Source: Tetragenococcus solitarius NBRC 100494 (GTDB taxonomy: Bacteria > Bacillota > Bacilli > Lactobacillales > Enterococcaceae). Taken from it: DNA of 64,000 bases. Below, in pieces: positions 27,056 to 35,970 of this stretch. The DNA lies in the NCBI RefSeq assembly GCF_001544195.1, contig NZ_BCPY01000005.1, positions 1 through 64,000 on the forward strand, written 5' to 3'. A program made the position numbers and the translations under genes. The first letter of the stretch is position 1. The number at the start of each line of letters is the position of its first letter. The notes below the pieces were generated by a model, which was given only the letters and a program-made list of their open reading frames with translations, searched no databases and was not told the origin of the DNA.

Positions 27056-27798
27056 AAGTTCTCATTACGGCAGGCGGTACTTCTGAAAAAATCGATAGTG
27101 TCCGCTCTATTACAAATCATTCCTCTGGGCGTTTAGGTTGTTTGATGGCAGAAGAATTTTTAAAAAAGCAAGTGACAGTCGATTATGTAACCACTGCTTC
27201 AGCCCAACATCCGACAAAAAATAAAAATTTAAAATTTTACGAAATCGACGGTACACAAGATTTGGCCGACTTATTACAAACTTTGCTGAAAAAAACAAAC
27301 TATGATGCTGTAATTCATAGTATGGCTGTTAGCGACTTTGCACCCGCTCAAAGTTTTTCCCAGGAAAATTTCTTAGAAAAAATCAATCACCTGATTCAAG
27401 AAAAAAAAGGCCCTTTAGTTAAAAGCGACCTTAAACAGCTCACTCAGGCTAGCCCGACAACGGAAAAGAAAATTTCCTCTGATACTGACCAGCTTTATTT
27501 GGTTTTAGAAAAAACGCCAAAAGTTATCCAATTGATTAAACGAATCCAACCAACAACTTTATTAATAGGATTTAAATTACTAGTTGATGTTTCAAAACAG
27601 ACATTAGTAGCTACGGCAAAAGCTAGTTTTGAAAAAAATCAAGCCGATTATGTATTAGCTAACGACCTAGCAAAGATTAAAGACAACCAGCATATTGGTT
27701 ACCTTATAGATAAAAGCGGTCAACTTATCGGAGAAGAACAAACAAAAGAAGCGATTGCAAGATTAATTGCTCAAACAGTTATTAACCATAACGTATAA
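27052..27798 (+). CDS. coaB: Phosphopantothenate-cysteine ligase (stand-alone CoaB)
   Basis: A 248-residue enzyme joining 4'-phosphopantothenate to cysteine in CoA synthesis. VLITAGGTSEKIDSVRSITNHSSGRLG at the start is the CoaB nucleotide-binding block (seen as TAGGTSEKID then NHSSGRLG). HSMAVSDFAPA near residues 88-98 is the family substrate segment. In Lactobacillales coaB and coaC are separate genes, unlike the fused coaBC elsewhere. Start is GTG, overlapping the previous stop. Next gene is coaC. Confidence 0.93.
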   Translation: MKVLITAGGTSEKIDSVRSITNHSSGRLGCLMAEEFLKKQVTVDYVTTASAQHPTKNKNLKFYEIDGTQDLADLLQTLLKKTNYDAVIHSMAVSDFAPAQSFSQENFLEKINHLIQEKKGPLVKSDLKQLTQASPTTEKKISSDTDQLYLVLEKTPKVIQLIKRIQPTTLLIGFKLLVDVSKQTLVATAKASFEKNQADYVLANDLAKIKDNQHIGYLIDKSGQLIGEEQTKEAIARLIAQTVINHNV

Positions 27799-27817
27799 TT
27801 TTATGGGAGGAGTTAAA

Positions 27818-28372
27818 ATGACAAAACATATTTTATTAGGAGTCACTGGTAGCATCTCTGCCTATAAATCCGCAGATATCGCCAATGAACTGACGAAAAA
27901 GGGCTACTTATTAGATGTTCTTATGACAAACAGCGCCCAAGAATTTATTACACCATTGACCTTACAGTCATTAACCAAACGGATGGTACATACTGATGTT
28001 ATGAACGAACCAAACCCCAGTAAGATTAATCATATCGAATTAACCAAACCTGCCGATTTATTCTTAGTTGCACCAGCAACGGCCAACATCATTGGAAAAT
28101 TGGCCAATGGTCTGGCAGATGATTTAATTAGTACCGTTGCACTTGCATTGCCTAGCGACCGGACAAAATTGATTGCACCGGCCATGAATACAAACATGTA
28201 CACCCACCCGCTTGTGCAAAAAAATTTAGATACCTTAAAAGACATTGGCTACAAAGAAATTGAACCGCGAGAATCCTTACTGGCTTGTGGTGATTACGGT
28301 TCAGGTGCACTAGCTACAGCTGATGTTATTGTTGAAAGAGTCGTAAAAATACTCGAAGGCAAGGAGGCCTAA
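27818..28372 (+). CDS. coaC: Phosphopantothenoylcysteine decarboxylase
   Basis: A 184-residue FMN-containing decarboxylase, the step after CoaB. HILLGVTGSISAYKSADI is the FMN-binding start with the phosphate loop GSI-AYK. PADLFLVAPATANIIGKLANG near 75-95 carries the conserved PATANT-like motif, here PATANI. APAMNTNMY near 121-129 and ACGDYGSGAL near 156 complete the active site. The ATG at 27818 follows GGGAGG; the frame is open upstream inside coaB but not conserved. Confidence 0.95.
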   Translation: MTKHILLGVTGSISAYKSADIANELTKKGYLLDVLMTNSAQEFITPLTLQSLTKRMVHTDVMNEPNPSKINHIELTKPADLFLVAPATANIIGKLANGLADDLISTVALALPSDRTKLIAPAMNTNMYTHPLVQKNLDTLKDIGYKEIEPRESLLACGDYGSGALATADVIVERVVKILEGKEA

Positions 28373-28377
28373 AAGTT

Positions 28378-29016
28378 ATGAAGCAGAAACAAAAAACTTT
28401 TCAGCTGGTTTTGACCGCTTTTTTTCTGGCGATATTAATTTTACTTGCCTCGGTACCTTTTCTTGGCTTTATTCCAATTGGTCCTTTAAACGCAACAACA
28501 TTGCATATTCCCGTTATTATTGCTTCCATCGTTTTAGGACCACGCTTGGGAGCATTTTTAGGCGCAAGCTTTGGTCTGATTAGTATGATTCGTTCTACGA
28601 TTATTGTAACGCCTCTATCCTTTGTCTTCTCGCCTTTTATTGCACCTTTAGGAGCAAGTGGTTATGGTAGTTGGAAAGCTTTATTGATCACATTCATTCC
28701 ACGAATTTTAATCGGAATTGTGCCTTATTATTTCTACCGCTGGTTTGAAAAACGGATGAAAGATCGTAAACACGGTCTAGGTCTTTTTTTAGCTGGTCTA
28801 TTAGGGGGAATTGTAAATACAATTTTGGTTATGAATATGATTTATTTCCTATTTCAAGGCGAATATGCTCAAGTAATTGGCGAGGCAGGAAATGCCGTTT
28901 ATGTAGCTATACTTTCCATTATATTTGCTCAAGGGATTCCTGAAGCTATTGTTGCTGGTATTGCTACAGCCGGAGTTGCCACAGTTTTGTTACGCTTTTT
29001 AAAAAAACGCGTCTAA
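28378..29016 (+). CDS. ECF transporter S component, pantothenate type (PanT-like)
   Basis: A 212-residue membrane protein with five to six hydrophobic segments. GPLNATTLHIPVIIASIVLGPRLGAFLG near residues 41-68 is the S-component pattern (parts: TTLHIPVI, GPRLGAFLG). An S component binds the vitamin and docks on the shared EcfAAT module, which is not in this window. Position directly after coaB-coaC (five bases) argues for pantothenate as substrate; that is an inference from context. SD AAGGAGG precedes the ATG. Confidence 0.85.
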   Translation: MKQKQKTFQLVLTAFFLAILILLASVPFLGFIPIGPLNATTLHIPVIIASIVLGPRLGAFLGASFGLISMIRSTIIVTPLSFVFSPFIAPLGASGYGSWKALLITFIPRILIGIVPYYFYRWFEKRMKDRKHGLGLFLAGLLGGIVNTILVMNMIYFLFQGEYAQVIGEAGNAVYVAILSIIFAQGIPEAIVAGIATAGVATVLLRFLKKRV

Positions 29017-29105
29017 AAAAGAGATTGCCAAGAGAAAGTGACCTCAAAAAAGTTAAGACTAAATTCTAACTTCTAAGGAACACTTCTATTTTGGCAATCT
29101 CTTTT
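29017..29105. terminator. Bidirectional terminator with nested hairpins
   Basis: A 15-bp perfect stem AAAAGAGATTGCCAA/TTGGCAATCTCTTTT encloses about 59 bases that form further stems (AAGTG/CACTT and AGTTA/TAACT). It separates the convergent PanT-like (+) and murB (-) genes. Confidence 0.8.
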
Positions 29106-29129
29106 ATTATCCCTAAAAGAATGTTCTTT

Positions 29130-30068
29130 TTACGTCCGGTTACTTTTGTCAATCAATGTCGCATTGACTTCTTCACCGATAATACGAACTTCTGTTTGCA
29201 AATTGACGTCAAATTTTTCCTTGATAACTTTTTGTATATGAGCAATCAGTTCTACATAGTCAGTAGCCGTTGCACCGTCTACATTAATAATAAAGCCAGC
29301 ATGCTTATTAGAAATTTGTGCACCGCCCCATTGCAGCCCTTGTAAGCCTGCTTGTTGAATCAATTGCCCTGTAAAATGTCCAGGTGGCCGTTTAAATACA
29401 CTCCCACACGAAGGATATTCTAACGGTTGTTTTGATTCACGCAAGTAAGTTAACTCATCCATTCGTTCTTTGATGAAATGATACTGTCCCTCTTTTAAAG
29501 TAAAGCGAGCATTCAAAATGATCCCATGTTGCACTTGAATCGCGCTATGTCGATAGCTAAAAGCCATATCTTGGTTAGAAAGCGTTTCGACAGAACCATC
29601 AGGCATTAAAACGTCACAAGAAGTAAATACATCTTTGATTTCCCCATCATAGGCACCAGCATTCATAAATACAGCTCCACCGACACTTCCAGGGATCCCA
29701 CAAGCAAACTCTAAACCGCTTAAAGACGCATCAAGTGCTGCATAGCTAGTGTCGATTAAGCGAGCGCCCGCTTGTACTTCAACCACATTATCTGTCACTT
29801 TAATTTGGTTCATCGCCAAAAGCATAATGACAACGCCGCGAATACCGCCATCTCGTACAATTAAATTACTAGCATTCCCTAAAACCAGCCAAGGAATATC
29901 TTGATTACGACAGTACAAAACGAGTTCTTCAGCTTCTTCTTCGGTCTCAGGAAAGGCTAACACATCAGCCGGACCACCGGTCTTTGTAAATGTATAGTGT
30001 TTTAATGGTTCATCAATTAGTAAATTAACTGTTGGAAATTGTTGTACTATTTTTTCTTTATCCACCAA
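29130..30068 (-). CDS. murB: UDP-N-acetylenolpyruvoylglucosamine reductase
   Basis: A 312-residue flavoenzyme completing UDP-MurNAc synthesis for peptidoglycan. TKTGGPADVLAFP near residues 29-41 opens the FAD domain; LVLGNASNLIVRDGGI near 57-72 binds pyrophosphate. GLEFACGIPGSVGGAVFMNAGAYDGEI (parts: GIPGSVGGAVFMNAGAY near 125-141) and SFRH-like SYRHSAIQ follow. PSCGSVFKRPPG near 215 holds the catalytic Ser of type-II MurB. The start is TTG or the next codon GTG; TTG is given, AAGGAG lies six bases before it. Confidence 0.96.
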   Translation of the reverse strand: MVDKEKIVQQFPTVNLLIDEPLKHYTFTKTGGPADVLAFPETEEEAEELVLYCRNQDIPWLVLGNASNLIVRDGGIRGVVIMLLAMNQIKVTDNVVEVQAGARLIDTSYAALDASLSGLEFACGIPGSVGGAVFMNAGAYDGEIKDVFTSCDVLMPDGSVETLSNQDMAFSYRHSAIQVQHGIILNARFTLKEGQYHFIKERMDELTYLRESKQPLEYPSCGSVFKRPPGHFTGQLIQQAGLQGLQWGGAQISNKHAGFIINVDGATATDYVELIAHIQKVIKEKFDVNLQTEVRIIGEEVNATLIDKSNRT

Positions 30069-30135
30069 AAACTTCTCCTTTGTCCAAACGTCTCACCCAT
30101 TCTATCACGTTCTTTATAAACTGACCACTGATTGT

Positions 30136-31056
30136 TTAGTTCATTTTATTTTTTTCAATTTGTTGTAACATTTCAGCACAAATTTTATGACTGTTATAAA
30201 TGTTTTCTTGACGCAGGTTGTTCACTGACCGAGTTTGTAAAGATTGGAGAAAAGCTTGTACCATCGGATAAAATCCTCTTTTAAAAAGCGTGTTTTCCCA
30301 GTCATCGAATGCTTCTGCTTGTTCCTGAGTCCCTTTTTGACTGGTAAATTGCGTTAAATTTCTTAAATAATAACTGCCATTTTCAGTTGTCAATTGGTAA
30401 CTTTCCTGTTTAGATCCACTTTTTGCATCCATACTTAAAAGCGCAGTTGTTTGTTTGGTCTTTATTTTAAGCAAAGCCGTTTCTAATAAATTTTGCTTTG
30501 TTTCAGAAATGTCACTTAAAAAAGTTTGTATCGGTTCATCTAAAAGGTAGACCGCCGTATCAACTAAATGTAAAAATACATCGAATATTTCAAAAGTAGT
30601 TGCTTGCTTATTAGCGATTTGATTCTTTTGTAAAAATAATAAACGTTTATTGTCTTTTTCTTTTAATTTTTCTACCATCGGAGCAAAACGCCGATTGAAT
30701 CCTACCATTAAAATAAGTTTTTTTTCTTTAGCCAAAGTAAATAGCTCTTCTACTTCTGCCATATTTTCACTTAAAGGTTTATCCACAAACACATCTAAGT
30801 AATTTTCTAAACATTTTTTTACTAGCTCATAATAGGTCTTCGTTGCTGAATGAATAAAGCAAGCCTGTATTCCTTCTTCTAATAATTCATCTAGATTATT
30901 TTTCATGTGCTGCAAATGGTAACTACTTTGTAGGTTTTCTTGTACCTGTTTATTTCTTGTTGCAAAGTAAAATTCGGCTTGTCCTTGCATCTGTACATAA
31001 ATAGGTAAATAAGCTTTTTGCGCAATATTTCCTAATCCTAAAACGCCAACTTTCAT
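30136..31056 (-). CDS. Gfo/Idh/MocA family oxidoreductase
   Basis: A 306-residue NAD(P)-dependent oxidoreductase. The Rossmann motif VGVLGLGNIAQKAYLP is at residues 3-18. The conserved FVDKPLSEN (E/D-K-P motif) lies near residues 89-97 and MVGFNRRFAP near 117-126. The C-terminal alpha/beta domain has the expected HLVDTAVYL segment near 158. Substrate, usually a sugar or polyol, cannot be told. ATG follows AAGGAGCATAGAGG. Monocistronic. Confidence 0.85.
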   Translation of the reverse strand: MKVGVLGLGNIAQKAYLPIYVQMQGQAEFYFATRNKQVQENLQSSYHLQHMKNNLDELLEEGIQACFIHSATKTYYELVKKCLENYLDVFVDKPLSENMAEVEELFTLAKEKKLILMVGFNRRFAPMVEKLKEKDNKRLLFLQKNQIANKQATTFEIFDVFLHLVDTAVYLLDEPIQTFLSDISETKQNLLETALLKIKTKQTTALLSMDAKSGSKQESYQLTTENGSYYLRNLTQFTSQKGTQEQAEAFDDWENTLFKRGFYPMVQAFLQSLQTRSVNNLRQENIYNSHKICAEMLQQIEKNKMN

Positions 31057-31271
31057 CCTCTATGCTCCTTATATACCAATTTACTTCTATGGTACCGTAT
31101 TTTTTAAGAAAATAAAAATTTAGTTATTGATAAAACTTTTAACCGCACCTATATAATACCTGCTAGAACATTTGAAGAAAAAAATATTTGGTGCTACAAT
31201 ACCTACGGAGATTATAAAGAGAAAGCTCTTAAAAAAGCTGATTCAGCTCTTTAATTAGGAGATGCCCATCA

Positions 31272-31805
31272 ATGAATTTTGTTGCAATGGATTTTGAAAC
31301 AGCAAATTATCAAAGACACAGCGCTTGTTCTTTGGCGTTAGTTATGGTAAAAAATAGTCAAATTGTAGACGAGTATTATACGTTAATTAAACCAGAAACA
31401 AAATTTTTCTGGAAAAACATCCAAATTCATGGCATTCGTCCGCAAGATGTGGCAGACGCCCCAAAGTTTCCAGAAATATGGCCGACCATTCAACCTTACT
31501 TTCAAGAAAATCGCTTGGTTGTAGCCCACAATGCCAGTTTCGATAATAGCGTATTAGCAGGGTGTTTAAACTATTATCATTTAGAACCCGCTCGTTTTTT
31601 GTCATTATGTACAGTTAAAACAAGTCGTAAACTTTATCCTGAAATTGACAACCATAAGTTGAATACGATGTGTGATTTTTTAAATATTCCTTTGGATCAT
31701 CACCACGACGCTTTAGCTGATAGTCGTGCTTGTGCAAATATTTTACTTAAAGAAGAACAATATTTTGGCACTGAACCCTTTAAGCAATTAGTCACAGCCA
31801 AGTAA
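31272..31805 (+). CDS. 3'-5' exonuclease (DnaQ/DEDDh family)
   Basis: A 177-residue DEDDh exonuclease. Motif I FVAMDFETAN is at residues 3-12, motif II VVAHNASFDNSVL near 80-92, and motif III HHDALADSRACANI near 139-152 with the catalytic His. This short form resembles the stand-alone epsilon-like exonucleases of Firmicutes. ATG is preceded by TTAGGAGATGCC. A TATAAT box lies 115 bp upstream (31152-31157). It ends at a strong terminator. Confidence 0.9.
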   Translation: MNFVAMDFETANYQRHSACSLALVMVKNSQIVDEYYTLIKPETKFFWKNIQIHGIRPQDVADAPKFPEIWPTIQPYFQENRLVVAHNASFDNSVLAGCLNYYHLEPARFLSLCTVKTSRKLYPEIDNHKLNTMCDFLNIPLDHHHDALADSRACANILLKEEQYFGTEPFKQLVTAK

Positions 31806-31841
31806 AGAGGAAGGCTCCTAAACGAAGAGACCTTCCTCTTT
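31804..31841 (+). terminator. Terminator after the exonuclease gene
   Basis: AAAGAGGAAGG pairs with CCTTCCTCTTT around a 16-base loop, then TATTTTTA follows. The stem begins inside the stop codon. Confidence 0.85.
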
Positions 31842-31915
31842 ATTTTTATCATTTGCCAAGCCTTAGAAAACAGTGCTGCTAGATTTTTTAGCCTTATTTA
31901 AGTTTCCTGTCCTAT

Positions 31916-32443
31916 TTACTCATCAATCATTTTACTCATCAATAATACGTCTAGAAAACGGCCGTCATCACCTCTAGCGCCTCGCTTCATCACTGCTTCT
32001 GTTTGAAAACCGTACTTTTTATATAGATGAATTGCCCGCTTATTTTGTTTTTGTACAGTTAATTCTAAACGTCTAATTTGATTCGTCTGTTGCGCCCAAT
32101 CAATTAATTCTTCCAATAAAGTACTACCTAGTCCCATTCCCCAGTAATCTTTTAAAAGCGAAATGCCTACTTCGCCAATATGATCAATACGTTTTTCTTC
32201 ACTTGTTCTTACTGAGGCCGTTCCTACGATTTCTGCTTCAACAACTGCAACTAAAAGCAACTGCGCTTGGCTATTATAAATGGTTTCTAGCTGGTTTTCC
32301 AATAAACCTACTGGCAAATTCATTCCAAATTCGTCCATCACTAGAAATTCCGTTTGCTTGCCGATTGTTTGCGAAACTTGTACTATTTGTTGAGCATCTT
32401 CTGGTAGAGCTTCTCGTATAGTCACATCTATATCTTCAGACAT
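31916..32443 (-). CDS. GNAT family N-acetyltransferase
   Basis: A 175-residue acetyltransferase. The acetyl-CoA loop reads GISLLKDYWGMGLGSTLLEEL near residues 89-109 (core YWGMGLGS). RRLELTVQKQNKRAIHLYKKYGF near 122-144 (core NKRAIHLYKKYGF) is the usual C-terminal half. Its position in the tsaE operon, overlapping tsaE by eight bases, raises RimI-like activity as a possibility, but the sequence is closer to general GNATs with ending KRGARGDDGRFLDVLLM. Target unknown. Confidence 0.88.
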   Translation of the reverse strand: MSEDIDVTIREALPEDAQQIVQVSQTIGKQTEFLVMDEFGMNLPVGLLENQLETIYNSQAQLLLVAVVEAEIVGTASVRTSEEKRIDHIGEVGISLLKDYWGMGLGSTLLEELIDWAQQTNQIRRLELTVQKQNKRAIHLYKKYGFQTEAVMKRGARGDDGRFLDVLLMSKMIDE

Positions 32444-32909
32444 TTTGTTGCTCCCACCCTTTTTTTATACTGTCTTTAAAGGCTTCAGCTTGCCTACCAA
32501 ACGCTCTTAAAGTTAGTTCGCGTTTATTTTGATTCACTGGATCTTTTTCAATAACCAATTCCAAGTAATCCAAAGGTAAAGCTTCTTGCAACTGCTTTCC
32601 CCATTCAATCACACACAGTCCTTCACCTTCAAAATATTCGTCTAAGCCCAAATCCCAGGCTCCCGTTTCAATCCGATATACATCCATATGGTAGAGTGGA
32701 AGACGTCCACTCATATATTCTTGTATAATAGTATAAGTTGGGCTTTTCACCATCTCTTGGATCCCTAGACCTTGGGCGATGCCCTTGGTTAAAGTAGTTT
32801 TCCCAGCTCCTAACTCACCTGTTAAAACTAAGTTATCCCCTGGTTTTGCCACTTTGCCGATCACTCTAGCGAAATTTTCTGTTGCTGATAAATCTTGTAA
32901 AGTGAACAA
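32436..32909 (-). CDS. tsaE: tRNA t6A synthesis ATPase TsaE
   Basis: A protein of about 157 residues that supports TsaBD in making threonylcarbamoyladenosine at tRNA position 37. Walker A LTGELGAGKTTLTKGIA lies near residues 30-46, KSPTYTIIQEY near 56-66, YHMDVYRIE near 73-81 and CVIEWGKQL near 101-109. TTG at 32907-32909 was chosen because AAGGA is about ten bases before it. A GTG three codons earlier would abut that site. Overlaps the following GNAT gene by eight bases. Confidence 0.93.
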   Translation of the reverse strand: MFTLQDLSATENFARVIGKVAKPGDNLVLTGELGAGKTTLTKGIAQGLGIQEMVKSPTYTIIQEYMSGRLPLYHMDVYRIETGAWDLGLDEYFEGEGLCVIEWGKQLQEALPLDYLELVIEKDPVNQNKRELTLRAFGRQAEAFKDSIKKGWEQQNV

Positions 32910-32985
32910 TCGCCTCACTTCCTTTCAATCAAACGTCAGTATAGCTGCTTTAATAAAAAATAGCAAAATTTTTATTACCAACTTA

Positions 32986-33030
32986 CAAAAAAGCTGAAAA
33001 AGCAAGCCAAGTTCAACCTACTTTTTCAGC
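32986..33030 (-). terminator. Terminator after pta
   Basis: On the minus strand GCTGAAAAAG pairs with CTTTTTCAGC around an 18-base loop, followed by TTTTTT. It lies 14 bp past the pta stop. Confidence 0.85.
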
Positions 33031-33043
33031 AATATAAATATCG

Positions 33044-34024
33044 TTAATCCATTAAAGATTGTCCAGCAGTAATGATGGCTAGTTTGTAAACATCTTCTTC
33101 ATTACATCCACGAGATAAATCAGAAACAGGTTTATTCAACCCTTGTAAAATAGGACCAATCGCTTCAAAATTTCCTAAACGTTGAGCAATTTTATAACCG
33201 ATATTGCCCGATTGTAAATCTGGAAAGACAAAGACATTGGCTTTACCAGCTACTTCTGATTCAGGCGCTTTTAATTGTGCCACAGTTTGAATATAAGCTG
33301 AATCAAATTGCAGTTCACCATCAAGAGGTAAATCAGGCGCAAGCTCTTTGGCTATTTTAGTTGCTTCAATAGTAGCTTCTGATTGAGGGGCTTTAGCAGA
33401 ACCTTTGGTTGAAAAGCTTAGCATAGCTACCTTAGGATCTATATCAAACATTTCTGCAGTTTTAGCCGACTCAATCGCAATTTCTGCTAATTCCTTAGGT
33501 TCGGGAGCGATATTTATGGCACAATCTGAAAATATATATTTTTCTTGTTCATTCCCACGCATCATCAAAAATGCGCCACTTGTTCGGCTGACACCAGGTT
33601 TTGTTTTTATAATTTGTAAAGCAGGACGGACAGTATCACCTGTGGCATGGATTGCCCCAGAAACTAAGCCATCTGTAATTCCCATGTAAGTTAACATCGT
33701 GCCAAAATAATTTTCATCCTTTAAAATTTCTTCGGCTTGTTCTCTTGTAGCTTTTCCTTTACGACGCTCTAGAAAAGCTTCAACAATTTGTTCCCAGCGC
33801 TTACAATTGTCAGGATCATAAATCGTCATATTGGAAATATTAATTCCCCGAGTTGAAGCAGCTTCTTCGATTTCTTTTTGTTTACCAATCAAGACAGGCT
33901 CAATTAATTCTTCCCCTCTCAAACGAGCGACCGCACTTAAAATACGAGTGTCTGATGCTTCCGGAAAAGCGATTTTGATTCCACGACGAACAATTTTAAA
34001 TTTCAGACTATCAAATAATTCCAT
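33044..34024 (-). CDS. pta: Phosphate acetyltransferase
   Basis: A 326-residue enzyme that converts acetyl-CoA and phosphate to acetyl phosphate, feeding ATP production by acetate kinase. MELFDSLKFKI opens the short (non-DRTGG) class. DGLVSGAIHATGDTVRPALQII near residues 112-133 (core SGAIHATGDTVRPAL) and FSDCAINIAPEPKELAEIA near 156 (core CAINIAPEPKELA) are conserved. FVFPDLQSGNIGYKIAQRLG near 262 (core PDLQSGNIGYK) is the active-site region. ATG at 34024 follows GGAGGTAAC. ackA is not adjacent. Confidence 0.96.
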   Translation of the reverse strand: MELFDSLKFKIVRRGIKIAFPEASDTRILSAVARLRGEELIEPVLIGKQKEIEEAASTRGINISNMTIYDPDNCKRWEQIVEAFLERRKGKATREQAEEILKDENYFGTMLTYMGITDGLVSGAIHATGDTVRPALQIIKTKPGVSRTSGAFLMMRGNEQEKYIFSDCAINIAPEPKELAEIAIESAKTAEMFDIDPKVAMLSFSTKGSAKAPQSEATIEATKIAKELAPDLPLDGELQFDSAYIQTVAQLKAPESEVAGKANVFVFPDLQSGNIGYKIAQRLGNFEAIGPILQGLNKPVSDLSRGCNEEDVYKLAIITAGQSLMD

Positions 34025-34164
34025 AAATATGTTACCTCCAGATTTTTTATACCTCTTTATCATACACTATAACAGGGAAAAAAAACAGGGATTTTTTCTG
34101 TATTAATTGAAAAAAACAACTTTTAAACATTTACCTAATTTGAAAAGCTAAACTGCTATATTAC

Positions 34165-34194
34165 TGCCAGCAAACTGTTATACTTTTGCTGGCA
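34165..34194 (-). other. Hairpin overlapping the end of ung
   Basis: On the minus strand TGCCAGCAAA pairs with TTTGCTGGCA around a ten-base loop that includes the ung stop codon. No T tract follows, so it may protect the 3' end or end transcripts weakly. Confidence 0.5.
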
Positions 34195-34858
34195 ATTGCC
34201 AATCAATTGGTGTTTTTCCTAAAGCCACAAGTGCATTGTTAGCCTTGGAAAAGGGTCTTGAGCCAAAAAAACCACGGTTGGCTGACAAAGGGCTTGGATG
34301 AACAGATTTGATAATTACGTGCTTACTTGTATCAATCATCGAAAATTTCTTTTGTGCAGGTTTTCCCCATAGGATAAACACTACCGGATCTTGTCGTTCA
34401 TTTAATTTTTCAATTACTTTATCCGTTAACCGTTCCCATCCTTTTCCTTGATGGGAATAAGCCTGACCCTGACGTACAGTTAACACAGTGTTTAATAATA
34501 ACACGCCTTGTTTGGCCCAAGGAACTAAATACCCATGATTTACAGGGGGTATGCCTAAATCATTTTGCAGTTCTTTATAGATATTTTGTAAAGAAGGGGG
34601 TACTTTAACTCCCGGCTGCACAGAAAAAGACAGGCCATGTGCTTGGTTAGGTCCATGATAAGGATCTTGTCCTAAGATAACGATCTTTACTTTTTCGTAG
34701 GGCGTAATTTGTAATGCCTCAAAAATATGGTACATATCTGGATGAATTTTTTGAGTCGCATATTCTTGCTTTAAAAATTCACGTAAGTCTTGATAGTATG
34801 GTTTTTGAAATTCATCGGCTAAAATATCCTGCCAACTATTATGAATGATCGTCTTCAT
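34178..34858 (-). CDS. ung: Uracil-DNA glycosylase, family 1
   Basis: A 226-residue enzyme that removes uracil from DNA. The catalytic motif [17 protein letters not shown] lies near residues 60-76 with Asp and Tyr of [14 protein letters not shown] near 119 and the leucine-loop motif [13 protein letters not shown] near 187-199 complete the active site. ATG at 34858 follows AGGAGGG by eight bases. It is 150 bp upstream of pta on the same strand. Confidence 0.97.
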   Translation of the reverse strand: MKTIIHNSWQDILADEFQKPYYQDLREFLKQEYATQKIHPDMYHIFEALQITPYEKVKIVILGQDPYHGPNQAHGLSFSVQPGVKVPPSLQNIYKELQNDLGIPPVNHGYLVPWAKQGVLLLNTVLTVRQGQAYSHQGKGWERLTDKVIEKLNERQDPVVFILWGKPAQKKFSMIDTSKHVIIKSVHPSPLSANRGFFGSRPFSKANNALVALGKTPIDWQLPAKV

Positions 34859-35003
34859 GTAAATCAAACCCTCCTTATTTTTAAGCATATCTCAGAAAAC
34901 GATGAACTACAAGACGCTCTACGAATTTTTACTAAAAAACTTTTTACTAATAAGAAATCCCTTTGAAAATATGGTAAACTAAGTTTGTATAAAAAGAAGA
35001 AAG

Positions 35004-35042
35004 GCAGCTTAAAAAAAAGACTGTTGTATGATTTTAAGCTGC
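35004..35042 (+). promoter_or_regulatory. Leader hairpin upstream of the HAD phosphatase gene
   Basis: GCAGCTTAAAA at 35004-35014 is perfectly complementary to TTTTAAGCTGC at 35032-35042. A TATAAA box lies about 18 bp upstream (near 34987), so the stem would sit at the 5' end of the mRNA. It is followed by AAAGGAAACC and the start codon, not by a T tract. Confidence 0.5.
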
Positions 35043-35064
35043 TTGAAACGAAAGGAAACCACAT

Positions 35065-35937
35065 ATGATTAAGCTAATTGCTTCAGACATGGATGGAACG
35101 TTATTAGATGCTAATATGCAAATTCCTGAAAAAAATGTAGCAGCGATTAAATATGCCCAATCACAAGGGGTTGAATTCATGGTCGCAACTGGACGTAACC
35201 GTCTTGAGGCACTCCCTTCTTTAAAAGAAGCAGGAATTGAATGTGCGATGATTACTCTTAACGGCGCTCAGGTCTTTGATAAAAAAGGAAATTCCATGTT
35301 TATGGAGCCAATTGAATTGGAAACAGCAGAAAAAGTGTTAGATCTTTTAGAAAATGAAGATATTTACTATGAAATTTCTACCAACAAAGGGACTTTTTCG
35401 CAAAGCAAAGAACGACGAATTGAAAATTTCGCCACAATGGTAGCTGAAGCAATGCCCCATTTAACCCATAAAATGGCGATTGCTATGTCGACAGCACGAC
35501 TTGAATTTTTGCCAATTCGCTTTGTTGACAGTATTCGCGAAGTAATGCAGCAAGAAGATATTGTCGTTTTAAAAATTATTTGTTTTCATAGAGATGGAGC
35601 TGCATTTTTAGGGCCGGCTGCTCGCAACATTGATGAAAGTTTTGAAAATTTATTTGTCACATCTTCAGGTCAAAACAACTTAGAAATTAATCATCGCTCA
35701 GCACAGAAAGGAATTGCGGTTGCTCATATTGCCAAAGAACGAGGAATTACTTTAGACGAAGTGATGACAATTGGTGATAATTTAAATGATGTCAGTATGA
35801 TCCAAACCACTGGCGTTAGTTTTGCCATGGGAAATGGCTTACCTGAAGTGAAAGAATATGCAAAATATATTACAGATACCAACGTCGCTGCAGGTGTTGG
35901 ACAAGCAATCTATCGCTCGATTGAAGAAAATTTGTAA
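35065..35937 (+). CDS. Cof-type HAD superfamily sugar-phosphatase
   Basis: A 290-residue HAD phosphatase of the Cof/IIB class. Motif I ASDMDGTLLD is at residues 5-14 with the nucleophile Asp. FMVATGRN near 40 is motif II. Lys of AQKGIAVAHIA near 213 and MTIGDNLNDVSMI near 234-246 supply motifs III and IV. The cap domain lies between. These enzymes dephosphorylate sugar phosphates or flavin precursors; the substrate here is unknown. ATG follows AAAGGAAACC. Confidence 0.92.
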   Translation: MIKLIASDMDGTLLDANMQIPEKNVAAIKYAQSQGVEFMVATGRNRLEALPSLKEAGIECAMITLNGAQVFDKKGNSMFMEPIELETAEKVLDLLENEDIYYEISTNKGTFSQSKERRIENFATMVAEAMPHLTHKMAIAMSTARLEFLPIRFVDSIREVMQQEDIVVLKIICFHRDGAAFLGPAARNIDESFENLFVTSSGQNNLEINHRSAQKGIAVAHIAKERGITLDEVMTIGDNLNDVSMIQTTGVSFAMGNGLPEVKEYAKYITDTNVAAGVGQAIYRSIEENL

Positions 35938-35970
35938 CCCTTCGTTTTGTACTTTAAGGAGGTGAGGATC

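Noticed and set aside
34864-35064. 66-codon frame on the minus strand upstream of ung
   Set aside because: It covers the leader hairpin and promoter region of the HAD gene; low-complexity sequence with no ribosome site.
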